DNA of 6,684 nt from an uncultured Erysipelotrichaceae bacterium. GTDB taxonomy: Bacteria > Bacillota_I > Bacilli_A > RF39 > UBA660. Below the pieces are notes generated by a model that was given only the letters and a program-made list of their open reading frames with translations, was not told where the DNA came from and made no database searches. This document shows positions 6,396 through 6,684 of the stretch, one piece after another. Both the position numbers and the translations under genes were made by a program. The stretch spans positions 1 through 6,684 of the forward strand of contig CADCQR010000075.1 in assembly GCA_902803685.1 (NCBI GenBank), in the 5' to 3' direction. Each line of letters starts with the position of its first letter. The first letter of the stretch is position 1.

Positions 6396-6684
6396 TAGTG
6401 TGTTTCCTCATATTTCATAATCTTTGATACTCTTCTAAGATGTCTATCATCATTTAAAATTTCTGCTTTAAAATATGCATCTAATAGACGCTTTATCTCA
6501 TCAATGCTTTTTGTAAAGTTAAATGTTATTACGTTTGCACCATTATCATTTCGACAAAGTGTAGCATCTTCTACCGAGTCAACTTTAGCGCATCTAATTC
6601 CTCTTACTTTATTGGCAGCTATAGACATTCCTATACCTGTTCGGCAAACTAATACTCCATCATCAGCCTCATTGTTTGCTACCA
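6395..6684 (-). CDS. rpiB: RpiB/LacA/LacB family sugar-phosphate isomerase, C-terminal part
   Basis: The 5' end lies beyond the right edge; the open frame enters from 6684 with no start in the window, and the in-frame ATG at 6628 is internal. The family interconverts ribose 5-phosphate and ribulose 5-phosphate (RpiB) or galactose 6-phosphate and tagatose 6-phosphate (LacAB). Visible landmarks are GVLVCRTGIGMSIAANKVRGIRCAKV (the Cys loop), RNDNGANVITF and DDRHLRRVSKI, matching the RpiB C-terminal order, including the Arg-rich phosphate-binding end. Two active-site features differ from E. coli RpiB: CGTG reads CRTG, and the HND histidine, thought to open the sugar ring, is absent (Asp or Arg, depending on alignment). 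Family assignment is firm. Substrate and activity are uncertain, so the symbol is by homology. The stop overlaps the next gene. Confidence 0.85.
   Translation of the reverse strand, partial: VANNEADDGVLVCRTGIGMSIAANKVRGIRCAKVDSVEDATLCRNDNGANVITFNFTKSIDEIKRLLDAYFKAEILNDDRHLRRVSKIMKYEETH

Noticed and set aside
6395..6628. A stand-alone 77-residue gene starting at 6628
   Set aside because: The frame stays open upstream to the window edge and encodes the expected RpiB residues (GVLVCRTGIG), so this ATG is internal.

Overview
This is an AT-rich chromosomal window from a Gram-positive, low-GC Firmicute. The protein sequences point to the Bacilli / Erysipelotrichia side rather than to Clostridia. 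The best clues are a SpoIIQ whose M23 active site is degenerate in the way I recall for Bacillus subtilis SpoIIQ, a YwzB-like DUF1146 protein, an Mbl-type actin, a long-form HPF and a SecA with a C-terminal zinc motif. Trp is read from TGG and genes end in TAA, TAG or TGA, so the standard bacterial code applies. The spoIIQ gene implies an endospore former, or a recent descendant of one. The species cannot be named from this window.

Every gene is on the minus strand, so transcription runs from high to low coordinates. In that order: the 3' part of a divergent rpiB-family sugar-phosphate isomerase (runs off the right edge); a small DUF1146 two-helix membrane protein that starts on the rpiB stop (TAATG); spoIIQ, with a candidate forespore sigma-F promoter and its own terminator; mbl; a TagO/WecA-type undecaprenyl-phosphate sugar-phosphate transferase; the long ribosome hibernation factor hpf, with its own promoter-like site and a strong terminator; and secA, closed by a second strong terminator. 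The last ~88 bases on the left are noncoding and hold a cluster of GGTATC inverted repeats with a long imperfect hairpin.

The genes fall into envelope and growth functions (Mbl guiding lateral wall synthesis, TagO starting wall-linked glycopolymer synthesis, SecA powering secretion), dormancy (SpoIIQ in forespore engulfment and the mother-cell channel, HPF pairing idle ribosomes) and carbon metabolism (RpiB). In B. subtilis several of these (ywzB, spoIIQ, spoIIID-mbl) lie in one chromosomal neighbourhood with other genes between them. Here the block is compressed, and no spoIIID lies between spoIIQ and mbl.

I see no mobile element, CRISPR array, tRNA, rRNA or clear new system. The points most worth checking are the sigma-F-like promoter, changed motif residues in RpiB and TagO, the missing spoIIID, and the inverted-repeat cluster at the left edge.
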